Shown piece by piece: positions 31,215 through 39,822 of a stretch of DNA of 64,000 nt; within the stretch, counting starts at the first letter, position 1; each line of letters begins with the position of its first letter. The notes under the pieces are model-generated. The model saw only the letters and a list, made by a program, of their open reading frames with translations, made no database searches and was not told the origin of the DNA. The stretch is from contig NZ_MRDE01000006.1 in NCBI RefSeq assembly GCF_001968835.1, forward strand, positions 55,428 to 119,427, in the 5' to 3' direction. This DNA comes from Tersicoccus phoenicis. Its GTDB lineage: Bacteria > Actinomycetota > Actinomycetes > Actinomycetales > Micrococcaceae. The translations under genes were made by a program, and so were the position numbers.

Positions 31215-31849
31215 GCCAGCTCACGGACGAGTGCGACAACGGGGCCCGCCGGCCCTCCGGAGGCCAACCAGCTCAACGGAGACCGTCCGTCGGTCTCCTC
31301 GGCGGGCTCGGTCATCAAGGCCCCAACGGTCAGGGGGTGCACGTCCGCGGGAATGGCCTCGATGACCTCCTGCAGCCACGCCGCAGACGGAACGGTGGAG
31401 ATCGCGCCTGCCTCGTCGGTACCTGCTTCCTGCTCGTCCATGACGGTCGCCAGGTGGAACTGCCACGCCGGGTACCGCAGTCCGATCGGGGTGGTGATGG
31501 CGTACAGCTGGTGGGCCTTGCGCCGTCGGTCCACCGTGGTCCGGTCCACGCCGAGCAGGTGGGCCGTGGCCTGAGGGCTCAGAGTGCTGTGCAGTGTCTG
31601 GGCGGCGAGGTTAGCGGCGATCCGGTCACTGTACCGCTGGGTGGCGTCCGGATCGTCCAGAACCCGCACCAATTCGTCGTGGGCGGCACCGTCAAGACCC
31701 GACAGTGCCTTGAGAAGGTCGACCTCGGACTGGCTGGGAGGTTGGGCTTTCACCCGGGACGGCAATGTCGCCTGCAACACCAAGGCCACGTCCTGCTCGG
31801 TCAAGGAGGAATGTGCCTCGGTGAGGACTTGGCGCACGGTCAACGACAT
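31202..31849 (-). CDS. Antitoxin of RES module 2
   Basis: A 215-residue protein preceding the RES toxin. A helix-turn-helix-like stretch LSPQATAHLLGVDRTTVDRR then RKAHQLYAITTPIGLRYPAW lines up with the module 1 antitoxin (LG..R.....R...L......YPA.QF). The C-terminus PLSWLASGGPAGPVVALVRE is the likely toxin-binding part. The N-terminal 80 residues (VRQVLTEAHSSLTEQDVALV) have no match I know. It is expressed leftward; only 65 bp separate it from the preceding sugar-nucleotide gene's stop. Confidence 0.72.
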   Translation of the reverse strand: MSLTVRQVLTEAHSSLTEQDVALVLQATLPSRVKAQPPSQSEVDLLKALSGLDGAAHDELVRVLDDPDATQRYSDRIAANLAAQTLHSTLSPQATAHLLGVDRTTVDRRRKAHQLYAITTPIGLRYPAWQFHLATVMDEQEAGTDEAGAISTVPSAAWLQEVIEAIPADVHPLTVGALMTEPAEETDGRSPLSWLASGGPAGPVVALVRELAWLP

Positions 31850-31914
31850 ACTGCCATCCTACCTGCGGGTGCCCACATCTGCACTGAGTGTGCGGATGAG
31901 GGCGAGACGGTGTG

Positions 31915-32949
31915 TCAGCGGACGCCGACGTCCACGCCCTCCACCGTCGCCTGTTCCCCGACGCCGTCGACGTCGACGTCGACCGCGTCCCGGAACCAGG
32001 CGACGGTCCGCGCGAGGCCGACCTCCCACGCCACCTCCGGCGCCCAGCCGAGCACCTCGGTGGCCAGCGTCGTGTCGGGACGGCGCACCATCGGGTCGTC
32101 CACCGGGCGACCGATGAACCGGATCCCGGAGGAGGAACCGGTCGCCTCGATGACGTCCCGGGCGATCTGCAGCACCGACAACTCGTGCGGATTGCCGATG
32201 TTCATCGGGCCCGGGTGCCCGCTCGCGGCCAGGCCGAGGATGCCACGGACCAGGTCCGAGACGAAGCACACCGACCGGGTCTGCTGCCCGTCTCCGGCCA
32301 CGGTCACCGGCTCCCCGGCGAGCGCTTGCCGGATGAAGGTGGGGATGGCCCGGCCGTCGTGCGGGCGCATCCGCGGGCCGAACGTGTTGAAGATCCGCAC
32401 GATCGCGGTGTCCACGCCGTGCGTCTGCCGGTACGCCATGGTCAGGGCCTCGGCGTACCGCTTGGCCTCGTCGTACACTCCGCGCGGGCCGACCGGGTTG
32501 ACGTGCCCCCAGTAGCTCTCCAGCTGCGGATGCACCTGGGGGTCGCCGTACACCTCGGACGTGGAGGCGAGCAGGAACCGGGCGCCCTTCTCCATGGCCA
32601 GCCCCAGCGCGTGGTTCGTACCGATCGAACCGACCTTGAGCGTGTGGATCGGCAGCTTCAGGTAGTCGACCGGGGACGCCGGAGAGGCGAAGTGCAGCAC
32701 GAGGTCGACGTCGCCGGGCACGTGCACGTAGTCGGTGACGTCGCAGTGCACCAGCCGGAAGCCCGGATCGTCCGCCAGGTGCGCCACGTTGCCGGCGTTG
32801 CCGGTGAGCAGGTTGTCCAGGGCGACCACCTCCACCCCGCGGCGGCGCAGCTCCGTGCACAGGTGGCTGCCGAGGAAACCGGCGCCACCGGTGACGACGG
32901 CGCGCCGCACCGGGCGGGATCCGGTCGGGGTCTCGAGGAGATCGGTCAT
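31915..32949 (-). CDS. NAD-dependent sugar-nucleotide epimerase/decarboxylase (UXS-like)
   Basis: A 344-residue extended SDR. The NAD motif is [20 protein letters not shown], then [35 protein letters not shown] (a UDP-glucuronate decarboxylase-like signature), [14 protein letters not shown], the catalytic Y-x-x-x-K in [13 protein letters not shown], and [13 protein letters not shown] proteins make UDP-xylose from UDP-glucuronate. In this operon the product could instead be another NDP-sugar, since related family members exist in heptose pathways. It is the last gene of the long operon, with its ATG overlapping the GT9 stop. Confidence 0.85.
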   Translation of the reverse strand: MTDLLETPTGSRPVRRAVVTGGAGFLGSHLCTELRRRGVEVVALDNLLTGNAGNVAHLADDPGFRLVHCDVTDYVHVPGDVDLVLHFASPASPVDYLKLPIHTLKVGSIGTNHALGLAMEKGARFLLASTSEVYGDPQVHPQLESYWGHVNPVGPRGVYDEAKRYAEALTMAYRQTHGVDTAIVRIFNTFGPRMRPHDGRAIPTFIRQALAGEPVTVAGDGQQTRSVCFVSDLVRGILGLAASGHPGPMNIGNPHELSVLQIARDVIEATGSSSGIRFIGRPVDDPMVRRPDTTLATEVLGWAPEVAWEVGLARTVAWFRDAVDVDVDGVGEQATVEGVDVGVR

Positions 32950-34127
32950 GGTCGTCCTTCCGTGGAGGGAACGGGAACGGTGATGGCACCGACTCCCGCG
33001 TTGATCGCCGACGACGGCGACGTGGTCGGCGGCGTGACCGGGGCGCGCAGTTGCGCGTCGACGGCCGCGGTCACCTCGGTGACGGTGACCGCGGCGAGCC
33101 GATCGTCGAGCGTGTCCCCGTGCGGGTCTCCCCACGTCCGCGCGGCGGCGGCGCCGTGCCAGAGCACGGTGTGCAGGTGGGCGTCCACGGCCGGGCCCCA
33201 CCGGGCCGGGGGCGTCGGGCCGAACAGGACGACGGACCGGACGGCGAGCGCGGTGGCCAGGTGGGCGATGCCGGTGTCGCCGCTGAGCACGAGCGCGGCG
33301 CCGTCGACCACCGCGCTCAGCCCGGTCAACCCGAGTGCACCCCCGAGGTCCCGCACACCGGCCAGGCCGGCGCTCACCACGGCGGTCAGCTCACGTTCGG
33401 CGGTCGAGCCGGTGACCAGTACCCGGTGCCCGGCGGTGGCCAGGTCCGCGGCGACGGCGCGCCACCGGTCGGCGGGCCACCGGCGTGAGCCGAACGCTGC
33501 CCCCGGGTGCAGCACGACGGGCGCGTCGGCCGGGGCGGGGCGGTGGTAGCGCAGCAGCAGGTCGGCGGGTCCACACGGGCCGCCCGCCTCGGCGACCAGT
33601 CGGCACCAGCGCTCCACCTCGTGCTCGTCGGAGCGCCAGACCGGGCCGGTGTGACCGACCTCGGGGCAGGAATAGGCGATCAGCCGCGACGGCTCGCCGC
33701 TTCCGGGCCGGGCGGCGGCGAGCAGCCGCTGGCTGGCCGGGCCCCGGCCGTGCAGGTCGACGGCGACGTGCCCGCCCGCCATCGGCGGCAGGTCCACCAG
33801 CCCAGGCGTGGGCAGCACCCCGTCGACGACGCCGAGATCGGCCAGCCACGCGCCGACCGGACCGGGCGCAGCCAAAATCAGCCGGTGATCCGGGAAGAGG
33901 CGACGCAGGCCCCGCAACGGGGCGATCCCGGTGAGGGCATCGCCGAGGCCCAGCGCCCGCAGCACGAGCACGTCGCCGACCCCGATGCCGGCCGGGTTCA
34001 CCGCGTGCGGGATCGGTGGGCCGGACACGGCGCCGTCGCCGTGCGCCTGCTCGCGCCCGGCGGCGGCGAGCGCGGCGGCCGTGTAGGGCGCCGGCCGAGC
34101 TCTCCGGTCGCCGAGGTCGTCGGTCAT
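32946..34127 (-). CDS. GT9 heptosyltransferase-like protein
   Basis: A 393-residue GT-B glycosyltransferase of family 9. It has [20 protein letters not shown], the GT9 N-terminal D-x-L-x-x-P motif region, [35 protein letters not shown], and [20 protein letters not shown], then [14 protein letters not shown]9 members transfer heptose from ADP-heptose. ATG 34127 has a GGGGGGAG ribosome site; GTG 34133 overlapping the HldE stop is an alternative. The presence of hldE directly upstream supports a heptose donor. Confidence 0.88.
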   Translation of the reverse strand: MTDDLGDRRARPAPYTAAALAAAGREQAHGDGAVSGPPIPHAVNPAGIGVGDVLVLRALGLGDALTGIAPLRGLRRLFPDHRLILAAPGPVGAWLADLGVVDGVLPTPGLVDLPPMAGGHVAVDLHGRGPASQRLLAAARPGSGEPSRLIAYSCPEVGHTGPVWRSDEHEVERWCRLVAEAGGPCGPADLLLRYHRPAPADAPVVLHPGAAFGSRRWPADRWRAVAADLATAGHRVLVTGSTAERELTAVVSAGLAGVRDLGGALGLTGLSAVVDGAALVLSGDTGIAHLATALAVRSVVLFGPTPPARWGPAVDAHLHTVLWHGAAAARTWGDPHGDTLDDRLAAVTVTEVTAAVDAQLRAPVTPPTTSPSSAINAGVGAITVPVPSTEGRP

Positions 34128-34129
34128 CG

Positions 34130-35650
34130 TCACTCCCCCCGTCCGGCTCGGGCGAGGATCGCGCTGGTCGAACGGCCGGACAGGTACGGCAGCACGGTGA
34201 CCGTGCCACCGCCGGCCTCCACCACGCCGGCCTCGGGCAACTGGTCGGGCAGGTAGTCGCCGCCCTTGACCCAGACGTCCGGCCGCAGGGCCGCGAGCGC
34301 CGTCCGCGGGTCGTCCTCGCCGAAGACGACGACGGCGTCCACGCTGCGCAGCGCAGCGAGCACGCGCGCCCGGTCGGCGACACCCACCACCGGCCTGCCG
34401 GGCCCCTTGAGCCGGCGCACCGAGTCGTCGGAGTTGAGCAGCACCACCAGGGCGTCCCCGAGGCGGCGGGCGGCGTCCAGGCAGGCGATGTGCCCGGCGT
34501 GCAGGACGTCGAAGCAGCCGCCGGTGGCGACGACGGTGCCCCCGCCCGCGTGCACCCGGTCGAGCAGGGCGCGGACCTGCGGCGGCAGGGCGGGGTCGGC
34601 GGAGCGCGCGCGCTCCTGCGCGGTCAGCCCGGCGCGGAAGGATGCGGCACCGCCGGCGGCCACCCACTGGCCGGCCGCCTCGACCGCCGCCTCCACCGCG
34701 GCCTCGATCGTGCCGCCGGCGGCCAGGGTGAGCGCAGCGGTCGCGGCGAACCGGTCCCCCGCGCCACACGGGTCGGAACCGGTGACCGGGGCGGCGGGCA
34801 CGTGTGCGACGCCGGCGGTGCCGGCCAGGTGAGCGCCATCGGCGCCCACCGTCACGGCCACGGCGCGTGCCTGCCAACGGCGGCGCAACACGCGGGCGAG
34901 GGTGGCGGCGTCATCGGTCTCAGCGGCGTCGGCGGTCTCGTGCCCGGCGTCGTCGTCGGTGGTCGTCTGCGCGGCATCGGCCGGCAGGGCCGCCGCCGCC
35001 GAGTGCGCCTCGACGGCGTTCGGCGTGACGAGCGTGCATCCGGGCACCGGCCGTCCGCCGCGCGGGTGCGGGTCCCAGACCACGGTGCCGTGGACGGCGT
35101 GGGCGGTCAGCGCGGTGCGCACGGCCCGGTCGCGGGTGACGCCACCCCCGTAGTCGGAGACGAGGACGACGTCGGCGCCCGCGAGCACCGCGGTGAGGGC
35201 ATCCTGGTCCACGCCGACCGGCTCGCCGGGCCCACCGTCGTCGACGCGCAGCATGGCCTGGCCGGAGGCGCGGATGCGCGTCTTCGTCCGGGTGGGCCCG
35301 GCGTGGCCGAGCCGGTGCACCGTGATACCGGCCAGCCCGTCGGTCAGTTCCCGGCCCGCGTCGTCGTCCGCGACGGGTGCCACCAGGATCACCTCGACAC
35401 CGCTGCGGCCCGCCGCGCCGTCGGGCACCCCACCTCCCGACCCGGCGCCGCTGGTGCCCGCGGCCCTGGTGCCCGCGGTGCTGGTATCCGCGGCGCAGAG
35501 CAGCGCGGTCAGCCCCGCACCTCCGGGGCTGACCAGGATGTGATCAACGTCGACGACGGGTACCGGGGCGTCGGGGCTGAGCCGGGTACTGGTGCCGACG
35601 ACGTCCCGATCGAGTACGACGTCGCCGATCACCACGATGCGCGGCCTCAT
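34130..35650 (-). CDS. hldE: HldE-like bifunctional heptose kinase/nucleotidyltransferase
   Basis: A 506-residue two-domain enzyme. The N-terminal PfkB kinase domain (residues 1 to about 340) starts RIVVIGDVVLDRDVVG, has VSPGGAG and VSDYGGGV, and ends with the anion-hole motif GSDPCGAGDRFAA. The C-terminal cytidylyltransferase-like domain starts TVVATGGCFDVLHAGHIACL and has LNSDDSVRRLKGPGRPV and VWVKGGDYLP. HldE phosphorylates heptose-7-phosphate at C1 and later adenylylates heptose-1-phosphate. Unusual Ala/Thr/Asp-rich inserts occur in the kinase domain near residues 55-80 and 235-260. It is coupled to the GT-GmhA fusion by an ATGA overlap. Confidence 0.9.
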   Translation of the reverse strand: MRPRIVVIGDVVLDRDVVGTSTRLSPDAPVPVVDVDHILVSPGGAGLTALLCAADTSTAGTRAAGTSGAGSGGGVPDGAAGRSGVEVILVAPVADDDAGRELTDGLAGITVHRLGHAGPTRTKTRIRASGQAMLRVDDGGPGEPVGVDQDALTAVLAGADVVLVSDYGGGVTRDRAVRTALTAHAVHGTVVWDPHPRGGRPVPGCTLVTPNAVEAHSAAAALPADAAQTTTDDDAGHETADAAETDDAATLARVLRRRWQARAVAVTVGADGAHLAGTAGVAHVPAAPVTGSDPCGAGDRFAATAALTLAAGGTIEAAVEAAVEAAGQWVAAGGAASFRAGLTAQERARSADPALPPQVRALLDRVHAGGGTVVATGGCFDVLHAGHIACLDAARRLGDALVVLLNSDDSVRRLKGPGRPVVGVADRARVLAALRSVDAVVVFGEDDPRTALAALRPDVWVKGGDYLPDQLPEAGVVEAGGGTVTVLPYLSGRSTSAILARAGRGE

Positions 35651-37593
35651 CCGGCCTCCACCCCGAGCAGCAGGCCCGCCTCGGTGCGCTCCCGCCCATC
35701 CATGACCCGCCCGGCCACGGGGACCGCTGCCGGCCCGGGCACCGGTGTCGCGGCGTGCCGGGCGTCGACCGCCGCGCACACGGCGTGGAGCAGCATCAGG
35801 TGCATCTCCTGCACCACGGAGGTGCTGCCGGCGTCCACGGTCAGGGCCTCGTCGGCGGCCTCGGCCAGCGGGTTCGGGGCGGGTCCGGTGAGCGCCCACA
35901 CGTGCATCCCGCCCGTCCGCGCCCGTTCGGCCGCGACGAGGACGTTGGCACTGCGGCCGCTGGTGGACAGCAGCACGACGACGTCGCCGGGCCGCCCGTG
36001 GGCCTGGACCTGGCGGGCGAACACCTCGGCGCCCCCGTAGTCGTTGCCGATCGCGGTGAGGCTGGACGTCTCGGCGGACAGGCAGAGGGCCGACAGCGGG
36101 GTGCGCTCGTCCTCGAACCGGCCGACCAGTTCCGCGGTGAAGTGCTGCGCCTCGGCCGCGCTGCCGCCGTTGCCGGCCACGAGCACCCGGCCGCCGGCCC
36201 CGAGCAGGGTGGCCAGTTGGGCGCCCCACCGGTCGACGACGTCGGCGTGCGCGGCGGCGTCCCGCGCGGCATGCTGCAGCTCGCTCAGGTGAGTGGAGAA
36301 CCACGCACGGGCGTCGGACCGCGGCTTCTGCTGCCGGGCGCGGTGTCGGCGGAGCACGCGACGGTAGACGGTCTCGGTTCGGTCGGCCACCCGGTCCCAG
36401 CCGAACAGACGCTCGACCCGGTCGCGCCCGGCCCGGCCCATCCGGGCGGCGAGATCCGGATCCGTGAGCAACCGGGCCAGAGCGGCGGTCGTGCTGTCGA
36501 CGTCGTGCGGCGGCACGAGCAGGCCGGTGACGCCGTCGTCGACGCTGTCCAGCAGCCCGCCCACGGCGGAGCCCACCACGGGCCGGCCGCAGGCCATGGC
36601 CTCCAGCGGCACCATGCCGAACGGTTCGTACCACGGAGTGCAGGCGACGACGTCGGCGGTGGCCAGCAGCGCCGCGGCACCAGCCCGATCGACGCGGCCG
36701 TGCAGGACCACGCGGTCCTCGACGCCGAGGTCACGGGCGAGCGCGGTGAGGCGGACGGCCTCCGGATCCTCGTCCAACTCGGCCGCGTCGGGGCCGCCGG
36801 CGATGTGCAGGACGGCACCGTTCAGAGCAGAGGTGTTCGGCACAGCGCTGTCCGGCGCGGAAGCGGGCAGCGCCGCCAGGGCGGCTATGACGGTGTCGAC
36901 GCCCTTCCGTTCGACCAACCGGCCCAGCGCCACGATGCGGACCGGTTCGACCGTCCGGTCGGAGGCCTCCTGCCCGCGCGGTGCCGGCGGAGTGAACGCG
37001 GCCAGGTCCACGCCGCACGGCACGATCGCCACCCGTTCGGGGTCGGCCCCGAGCGCGACCAGTTCCCGCTTCTCGTCCCCGCAGGTGGCCAGGACGGCGT
37101 CGGCGCCGCCGAGCAGTGCCGTCTCGGCGGCGAGCCGGCGGGCGGGACTGGTGTCGGCGAGTCCCTGGTGCCGGCGCTTGACCGCACCGAGTGCATGGAA
37201 CGTCTGCACAAGGGGAATCTGCAGGGCGTCGGCGGCGTGCCGCGCGGCCAGCCCGGACATCCAGAAGTGCGCGTGCACCAGATCCGGGGCGCCGTCCGCG
37301 ATCCAGGACCGCGCCAGCCAGCGCCCGAACTCGGCCATGAACGGCGCAAGATCGTCCTTCGGCAGGGCTCGGGGTGGCCCGGCGGGGACGTGGACGACCC
37401 GTACCCCGGGGGCCAGTGCCACCACGTCGGGCGCCTCGGCGTCGTCCCGGCGGGTGTAGACCGTGACCGTGTGACCCCGGGCGGCCAGGGCACCGGCCAA
37501 CTGGGCGACGTGCACGTTCTGCCCGCCCGCGTCCACGCCGTCGAGGGCGGCCAGCGGGCTGGCGTGTTCGGACACCATGGCAATGTTCATCAT
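35647..37593 (-). CDS. Fusion: GT4 glycosyltransferase + GmhA-like phosphoheptose isomerase
   Basis: A 648-residue fusion. Residues 1 to about 415 form a GT4 glycosyltransferase (IAMVSEHASPLAALDGVDAG, GGQNVHVAQLAGALAARGH, RIVALGRLVERKGVDTVIAA, TPWYEPFGMVPLEAMACGRP with the EPFGMxxLE signature). Residues about 430-610 form a SIS domain matching GmhA, sedoheptulose-7-phosphate isomerase: VLVAGNGGSAAEAQHFTAEL, VGRFEDERTPLSALCLS, TAIGNDYGGAEVFARQV, VLLSTSGRSANVLVA. The linker is basic (RRHRARQQKPR). Both halves retain their motifs. ATG 37593 overlaps the previous stop (ATGA). The isomerase makes the first heptose intermediate, so sugar synthesis and transfer are joined in one polypeptide. Confidence 0.87.
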   Translation of the reverse strand: MMNIAMVSEHASPLAALDGVDAGGQNVHVAQLAGALAARGHTVTVYTRRDDAEAPDVVALAPGVRVVHVPAGPPRALPKDDLAPFMAEFGRWLARSWIADGAPDLVHAHFWMSGLAARHAADALQIPLVQTFHALGAVKRRHQGLADTSPARRLAAETALLGGADAVLATCGDEKRELVALGADPERVAIVPCGVDLAAFTPPAPRGQEASDRTVEPVRIVALGRLVERKGVDTVIAALAALPASAPDSAVPNTSALNGAVLHIAGGPDAAELDEDPEAVRLTALARDLGVEDRVVLHGRVDRAGAAALLATADVVACTPWYEPFGMVPLEAMACGRPVVGSAVGGLLDSVDDGVTGLLVPPHDVDSTTAALARLLTDPDLAARMGRAGRDRVERLFGWDRVADRTETVYRRVLRRHRARQQKPRSDARAWFSTHLSELQHAARDAAAHADVVDRWGAQLATLLGAGGRVLVAGNGGSAAEAQHFTAELVGRFEDERTPLSALCLSAETSSLTAIGNDYGGAEVFARQVQAHGRPGDVVVLLSTSGRSANVLVAAERARTGGMHVWALTGPAPNPLAEAADEALTVDAGSTSVVQEMHLMLLHAVCAAVDARHAATPVPGPAAVPVAGRVMDGRERTEAGLLLGVEAG

Positions 37594-38549
37594 CTGCTCA
37601 CCTTCTCCAGCAGGTCGTCCCAGTCGGTCAGGAAGCGGTCGATGCCGTAGTGGGCCAGGGCGTGTCCGCGCGCGGCGACGCCGGCGGTCCGCGCCTCGTC
37701 CGGGTCGGTCAGCCACCGGCGCGCTCGGTCCGCGAGCGCCGGCAGGTCGTTGCTCAGCAGGCCGGCGGCGGGGGGAACCGCGCGGGGACCTTCCGTGGTC
37801 GAGAGCCCGAGGACGGGCAGCCCGAGGGTCATCGCCTCGATCAGCGCGAGGCCCAGGCTGGTCCACCGGTACGGGTGCAGGTAGGCGCGGTGGGCGCCGA
37901 GGGCCGCGTGCAGCCGCTGCTGCGGGTAGTCCTCGTGCAGCCGCCAGTTCCGACCGGGCGCATGCGCAGCCAGCGCGCCCACGCCCATCCCGTACACGTC
38001 GACCGGCAGGTCGGCGGCGAACCCGGCGACGATGTCGGTGCCGGCCACCCGGCCGCGGCGGACCGGCTCGTTGACGACGACGGCCAGGGACGCGATATCG
38101 CCGGTGTACCGGTGCCCCGGGTCGATCACGCCGTGCTCGACCACGGCGGTCGGGGCGGTACCGCTGTCCCACATCACCCGATTGAAGTGAGTGACATGAA
38201 CGATGGGGATGGCACTCTGATCCGCCAGGGGATGGCGGGAGGTGGCGGCGTGGCCGCGGGGGGCGTCGTGCTCGACGTAGACGGCGGGCAGGCCGCGGCC
38301 GGGTCGACGGCCGGTCCACCGCTCGGCCAGGTCGAGCTCTGCGGGCCGCTGCAGCACCACGAGATCGATCTCGGTGCCGGCGAGCTCCTCCGGGCTCATC
38401 TCGACGGCGGACGCCGGCCAGTCCCAGGTCCGCGCGCGGCCGAGACCGTCCCGCCCGCGGTCGGGCAGCACCGGCAGCAGGTACGCGTGCCGGCCCGCCA
38501 CGAACGCGGTGGTCCAAGACCCGTGCACGTGCCAGATCAGGATGCGCAC
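37590..38549 (-). CDS. GT4-like glycosyltransferase
   Basis: A 319-residue protein starting VRILIWHVHGSWTTAFVAGR, with YVEHDAPRGHAATSRHPLAD, VHVTHFNRVMWD, VVVNEPVRRGRVAGTDIVAG, YGMGVGALAAHAPGRNWRLH and HPYRWTSLGLALIEAMTLGL (the LxLIEAM signature replacing EPFG-x-x-x-LE). This suits GT-B enzymes related to GT4, often seen in heptose and capsule clusters. GTG 38549 with GGGAGGT nine bases upstream is preferred. It overlaps the upstream GT9 gene by 13 bp. Confidence 0.8.
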   Translation of the reverse strand: MRILIWHVHGSWTTAFVAGRHAYLLPVLPDRGRDGLGRARTWDWPASAVEMSPEELAGTEIDLVVLQRPAELDLAERWTGRRPGRGLPAVYVEHDAPRGHAATSRHPLADQSAIPIVHVTHFNRVMWDSGTAPTAVVEHGVIDPGHRYTGDIASLAVVVNEPVRRGRVAGTDIVAGFAADLPVDVYGMGVGALAAHAPGRNWRLHEDYPQQRLHAALGAHRAYLHPYRWTSLGLALIEAMTLGLPVLGLSTTEGPRAVPPAAGLLSNDLPALADRARRWLTDPDEARTAGVAARGHALAHYGIDRFLTDWDDLLEKVSR

Positions 38550-39820
38550 GATGTCCGCACCTCCCTCTCGTTCGCCGTTCCGAGCTTCGTGGTCGGGGAA
38601 TTCGTCGTCGGGGAATTCGTCGTCGGGGAATTCGTCGTCGGGGGATTCACGGCCCCGGCATGCGCAGTCCGCGGGTTCGCGGTCAGGGAGCGCACCGCGG
38701 CCACCACCTCGGCAGCACCCACCCCACTCAGACACGGGTGGCCGGGCACCGGGCAGTCGCGGGCGCGGGTGTCGCGGCAGGCGGCGTGCTGGTCGCCGAG
38801 CACGATCGTCGGGACACCGTACGGCGCCCAGCGCTGCGTCGGCACCACCGGGGAGAAGATGCTGACGACGGGGGTGCCGACGGCGGCCGCCAGGTGAGCG
38901 GGGCCGGTGTTGCCGACGACGACGCAGGTCGCGGCGTCGAGCACGGCGGCCAGTTCGGCCAGGGACGTGCGCCCGGCCGCGTCGACGATCCGTCCCTGAC
39001 CGGGCGGGTCTGACCGACCGGTACCGCGGTGGTCGGCGAGGCTCTCCCGGCAGGCCGCGACCGTCCTGGCCGCCAGGGCCCGCTCGCCCGGACCACCGGT
39101 GACGACGACGTCGTAGCCGGCGGTGGCCAGACCGGCCGCCAGGGTCGCGGCGTGCGCGGCGGTCAACGCTCTCGCGTCCACGGAGGCACCCGGGTGCAAC
39201 ACGACGAAACCGCCCGGATCACGGGCCGTACTCTCCGGGGGTGCGGGTGCGGGTCGGGGGGCAGCGGGCTGCTCGCCGGTTCGCCCCTCCGGAAGCAGCC
39301 CGAGCGGAACGGCGGGCAGCGGCCGGCGCACCGCGAGCACCGACCCGTCGGGCCCCGGGTCCGGTGCGCCCGCAGCCACGGCCAGCGCGACGGCGGCCTC
39401 GGCCTCATGGCCGCCCCCGGGCGGGGCGTCCCGGCGGTGCCGGACGTCGAGCAGCGCGCCGGGGTAGTCCTCGCTCGTCGCGGCGATCCGGCCGATGCCG
39501 GCCAACCGGGCGAGCAGCGCCATCGGCAGCGGGCTCTGGTGGAAGGACGTGAAGATGACGGCGAGGTCGTACCGGCGGGCGGCAAGGTCCCTGACCAGCG
39601 CGCGGGTGGCGTCGACGTCGACCGGTGGCGGAGCGAAACCGGACCACGGGGCGTCGAAGACCAGCACGTCGGCGACGTCGGGCAGCAATCGACCGGCGGC
39701 CGCCCCGGATGGGGAGGCGAGCAGGTCGACGTCGCCGAGGGCGGCGAGGGCGCGGATGCCCGGACCGGTCAGGAGCACGTCGCCGTCCGAGTCGAGGCGG
39801 ACCGCCAGGATGCGTGGCAC
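38537..39820 (-). CDS. GT9 heptosyltransferase-like protein with repeat tail
   Basis: A 427-residue GT9 protein. Signatures: ILAVRLDSDGDVLLTGPGIR, VIFTSFHQSPLPMALLARL, VVLHPGASVDARALTAAHAA, VVVGNTGPAHLAAAVGTPVV, SIFSPVVPTQRWAPYGVP, and a cysteine-bearing HAACRDTRARDCPVPGHPCL found in GT9 members of ADP-heptose pathways. The C-terminal 20-odd residues are a Pro-Thr-Thr-Asn-Ser repeat encoded by 15-bp units. The start is GTG 39820, two bases after the preceding stop. A Pro-rich insert (EQPAAPRPAPAPPE) lies in the linker. Confidence 0.86.
   Translation of the reverse strand: MPRILAVRLDSDGDVLLTGPGIRALAALGDVDLLASPSGAAAGRLLPDVADVLVFDAPWSGFAPPPVDVDATRALVRDLAARRYDLAVIFTSFHQSPLPMALLARLAGIGRIAATSEDYPGALLDVRHRRDAPPGGGHEAEAAVALAVAAGAPDPGPDGSVLAVRRPLPAVPLGLLPEGRTGEQPAAPRPAPAPPESTARDPGGFVVLHPGASVDARALTAAHAATLAAGLATAGYDVVVTGGPGERALAARTVAACRESLADHRGTGRSDPPGQGRIVDAAGRTSLAELAAVLDAATCVVVGNTGPAHLAAAVGTPVVSIFSPVVPTQRWAPYGVPTIVLGDQHAACRDTRARDCPVPGHPCLSGVGAAEVVAAVRSLTANPRTAHAGAVNPPTTNSPTTNSPTTNSPTTKLGTANEREVRTSCAS
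38591..38650. repeat. 15-bp tandem repeat in the GT9 3' end
   Basis: Four in-frame 15-bp units around CGTCGGGGAATTCGT, with differences in the first and last copies. They encode NSPTT-type repeats at the protein's C-terminus. The AT-richer GAATTC core differs from the GC-rich background. Copy number may vary between strains. Confidence 0.85.
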
Positions 39821-39822
39821 GG

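Noticed and set aside
30429..31574. A 381-codon plus-strand open frame after HEPN remnant B
   Set aside because: Beyond about 30560 it is antisense to the RES toxin and its antitoxin and has no family features.
33725..36634. Very long open frames on both strands in the heptose operon
   Set aside because: Only the minus-strand frames with HldE, GT9 and GmhA motifs are coding; the others are Arg/Ala/Gly-rich shadows or upstream extensions of real genes.
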